Shown here piece after piece: positions 14,049 through 15,727 of a stretch of DNA of 15,727 nt. Position numbers and translations under genes: made by a program. The notes under the pieces are model-generated. The model was not told the origin of the DNA and did not search any database. It was given only the letters and a program-made list of their open reading frames with translations. The stretch lies in contig JAEEOX010000029.1 of NCBI GenBank assembly GCA_016284485.1, positions 1 to 15,727 of the forward strand. The letters run 5' to 3'. Each line of letters starts with the position of its first letter. The first letter of the stretch is position 1. Source of the DNA: Bacillota bacterium (GTDB lineage Bacteria; Bacillota; Clostridia; Peptostreptococcales; Anaerovoracaceae).

Positions 14049-14173
14049 GGAATAATGTGCTCAAGAATTTTCTGCAGTGCCGGTACTTAGCGACCGGCAA
14101 GCGCAGCGCAGACGGAGCTTAGGACCGCTGCACTGCAGACTTAAGCGAAAGCGGTTCTTGAGTACATTATTCC
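14049..14173. repeat. Long inverted repeat spanning the recombinase stop codon
   Basis: GGAATAATGTGCTCAAGAA (14049-14067) pairs with TTCTTGAGTACATTATTCC (14155-14173): 19 positions, 18 Watson-Crick and one G-T. The second arm includes the last codon and stop of the recombinase gene. Within it, TCTGCAGTG/CACTGCAGA (14071-14079 with 14131-14139) forms a nested 9-bp stem. Confidence 0.85.
14074..14093 (+). repeat. Direct repeat, copy 2
   Basis: Identical to bases 13852-13871, 222 bases downstream of copy 1, and located inside the long inverted repeat. Its inner part (CCGGT, 14080-14084) can also pair locally with ACCGG (14093-14097). Confidence 0.9.
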
Positions 14174-15294
14174 AATCTCTCCTCTTCCCATTCCATATCC
14201 TTCACCAGATCCCGCTTTACGTTCATCTTCTGCCTTGCGTAAAGCTGAGTGGTGGTAACCTGCTCGTGATCCAGAAGCGCAGCTACATCGAATATTGAAT
14301 TGCCTCTGCCGATGAGAGACGTAGCTGCCGTTGCTCTCAGCTTGTGAGGGCTGTATCCGCCTTTTCTGGTGGTGTTCAGAGCTATTGCGGTATATTTTTT
14401 GACCAGCTCTCTTATCTGTCTCTGAGTGATTCTTTTGCCCTGGAGACTGAGGAAAAGCGCATCCTTGTCCTCAGGCGCCAGCTCAGCATCGCTGGGTCTC
14501 TCGTTGTCGATATAGTCGTGGATGACCGCAGTCACAGAATTGTTCAGGGGCATTATGGATTCCTTGCCCCTCTTCCTGTAGATCTTGAACTCTCCCCTGT
14601 TGAAGTTAAAAGAACTGACGTTCAGCTGCTGGAGCTCGCTGAGACGGAGCCCGTAAGTCAGGAATAAAATGAGAATGGCCTTGTCGCGTTTCTTGGTCTT
14701 CTCCCAATAACCGTATTCCTTCTGAGTAAGCCCCTCCCCTGTCGTGACCGCATCCAGCATGATCATCACTTCGTCGTCCTGAAGGGCCTTTATCTCCTTT
14801 TCTCCGGGTTTAGGCACCCTGATCGGGTCGAATCCGTCGGTGATGTTCTTGTCCACAAGCTCATCCCGGTAGAGATATTTGAACATAACGGATACCGAGG
14901 ATTTTTTGCGGGCAAGGCTCTTGGAATCATTGGAATAATAGGTCACGGCCTTCTCGGTCTCCACCTTGTAATTCCTGCAGTAGTCTATGAACATGTTTAC
15001 GTCCACAGCCTTGACCTGATTGAGTTCGGAAGCCTTGATCTCAGAGGTGTTCTTCGCCTCCGTGAGATCAGTTTCGTCGATTAGATACCTGAAAAAGAAC
15101 CTTATATCGTGCAGATAGGCAAGCCTTGTCATGGGGAGCACGTTTCCCTTGAGATACGCAAAAAATCCCCTCAGAAACCTGGGGAGTTCCTTCTCGATCT
15201 CTTCGCACTCGACAATTATCTCGTTTTCATTGCGGATCACATTGTCGGGTTTGTCCGACTTGTTGTGGATCCTTATTTCTGTTCTATCTGCCAT
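14167..15294 (-). CDS. XerS-like tyrosine recombinase
   Basis: Tyrosine recombinases cut and rejoin DNA at paired short sites; Xer members resolve chromosome dimers. The 375 residues show an N-terminal SAM-like core-binding domain (about 36-155, with LPRFLRGFFAYL and TRLAYLHDIRFFFRYL) and a catalytic domain with R217 (TYGLRLSEL), a lysine near 244 (KRGKES), H317 and R320 (SPHKLRATAA), H343 (LLDHEQVTT) and the nucleophile Y352 (LYAR). The set R-K-H-R-H-Y is complete; the residue after HKLR is A rather than the usual H. Length and N-terminal form recall the single-recombinase XerS type more than XerC/XerD, but this is by eye. The start overlaps the miaA end by 22 bases with no good ribosome binding site, suggesting coupled translation and a resident gene rather than a mobile one. 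Confidence 0.9.
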   Translation of the reverse strand: MADRTEIRIHNKSDKPDNVIRNENEIIVECEEIEKELPRFLRGFFAYLKGNVLPMTRLAYLHDIRFFFRYLIDETDLTEAKNTSEIKASELNQVKAVDVNMFIDYCRNYKVETEKAVTYYSNDSKSLARKKSSVSVMFKYLYRDELVDKNITDGFDPIRVPKPGEKEIKALQDDEVMIMLDAVTTGEGLTQKEYGYWEKTKKRDKAILILFLTYGLRLSELQQLNVSSFNFNRGEFKIYRKRGKESIMPLNNSVTAVIHDYIDNERPSDAELAPEDKDALFLSLQGKRITQRQIRELVKKYTAIALNTTRKGGYSPHKLRATAATSLIGRGNSIFDVAALLDHEQVTTTQLYARQKMNVKRDLVKDMEWEEERLE

Positions 15295-15727
15295 ACTATC
15301 TGTTCTACAGCTTCATCCATGGTGATATGGCTGAGATTATACCATATCATGTCCTGATATCTTTTGAACCAGGCTTCCTGGCGTTTGGCCAGATGTCTGG
15401 TGTTCTGTTTGATCTTTTCCAGAGTCTCCTCATAGGTGTAGACTCCGTCAAAATATGCCAGGACCTCCTTGTATCCGATGCCTTTCATGGATATGTCGTC
15501 CTCGCTGATCCCGCGTTCCAGCAGTCCCTTCACCTCGTCGAAAAGTCCTGCATCCACCATGATGTCCACTCTTCTGTTGATCCTGTCATAGAGTTCGCTG
15601 CGGTCTCTGGTCACGCCGAACATTATGGTATCGTAATCCTCAGTGCGGCTGAACTTGTTGAAGTCTCCCATGCTGCTTCCCGTGGACGCGGCTTCCAGAG
15701 CCTTTATGACTCTTATTAGATTGTTGG
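15273..15727 (-). CDS. miaA: tRNA dimethylallyltransferase MiaA, C-terminal part
   Basis: MiaA adds a dimethylallyl group to A37 of tRNAs that read codons starting with U. Only the last 150 residues are in the window; the frame is open to the right edge, so the ATG at 15671 is internal. Recognisable segments are NNLIRVIKALEAASTG (family: R-x-x-RALEV), DRINRRVDIMVDAGLFDEVK, GIGYKEVLAYF and the substrate-clamp motif TRHLAKRQEAWFKR. The P-loop and catalytic aspartate lie beyond the edge. It is transcribed into the recombinase gene, which overlaps its end by 22 bases. Confidence 0.95.
   Translation of the reverse strand, partial: NNLIRVIKALEAASTGSSMGDFNKFSRTEDYDTIMFGVTRDRSELYDRINRRVDIMVDAGLFDEVKGLLERGISEDDISMKGIGYKEVLAYFDGVYTYEETLEKIKQNTRHLAKRQEAWFKRYQDMIWYNLSHITMDEAVEQIVWQIEQK

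Larger units (their letters stand above)
13781..14166. repeat. Non-coding, repeat- and hairpin-rich stretch beside the recombinase gene
   Basis: The 386 bases between the recombinase 3' end and the PLP-enzyme gene contain no credible gene. They hold a 13-base palindrome (ATCATAATATGAT, 13804-13816), two copies of a 20-base direct repeat, a three-hairpin array (13890-13996) and one arm of a long inverted repeat whose other arm spans the recombinase stop. Short GCGAAGCG-like loops recur (near 13878, 13981 and 14144). The density of palindromes suggests a repeat family, possibly found elsewhere in the genome; this cannot be tested here. Confidence 0.75.

Noticed and set aside
13800..14170. CRISPR array
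   Set aside because: Only two copies of a 20-base repeat, 222 bases apart, with no regular spacers and no cas genes.

Overview
The window looks like the chromosome of a Gram-positive anaerobe of the class Clostridia. The grounds are Firmicutes-type genes in familiar clusters (rplU-rpmA-obg, alaS-ireB-ruvX, miaA-methionine-gamma-lyase-like), AGGAGG-type ribosome binding sites, AGA/AGG as the usual arginine codons, a Spo0A-type DNA-binding domain and Firmicutes-type LexA boxes. The family cannot be fixed from the sequence alone. Nothing here looks like a phage, plasmid or insertion sequence.

Left part, plus strand (1-10717). A 5'-truncated recA ends in a strong terminator. A consensus promoter and a probable L21 leader then start rplU-rpmA. 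After a hairpin terminator or attenuator comes obg, overlapped by a B12-type radical SAM gene (TIGR03960 family) and its DUF2344 partner. Next come comEA, whose ribosome binding site lies in the preceding terminator, and a stand-alone Spo0A C-terminal (DNA-binding) domain protein. A small DUF896 (YnzC) gene follows with its own promoter at its start codon. Another terminator-like hairpin precedes alaS, ireB and ruvX, which are tightly spaced and end at a terminator.

Middle (10757-11327). This is about 570 bases of AT-rich sequence between convergent genes. I see no credible gene there, only several inverted repeats.

Right part, minus strand (11328-15727). Read in the direction of transcription from the right edge: a miaA 3' part, a XerS-like tyrosine recombinase overlapping its end, a 386-base non-coding stretch full of repeats and hairpins, a methionine gamma-lyase/aluminium-resistance-family PLP enzyme, a TVP38/DedA-type membrane protein, and a YneA-like LysM protein. 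The yneA promoter carries three LexA boxes, one in the spacer between -35 and -10, so it is very probably an SOS-induced division inhibitor.

The genes mostly serve core upkeep: DNA repair and SOS response, ribosome assembly, tRNA charging and modification, DNA uptake. The most unusual points are the receiver-less Spo0A domain protein, L21 with an extra C-terminal nucleic-acid-binding-like domain, L27 without the cleavable N-terminus together with no prp gene, the triple LexA operator, and the repeat-rich hairpin region beside the recombinase.
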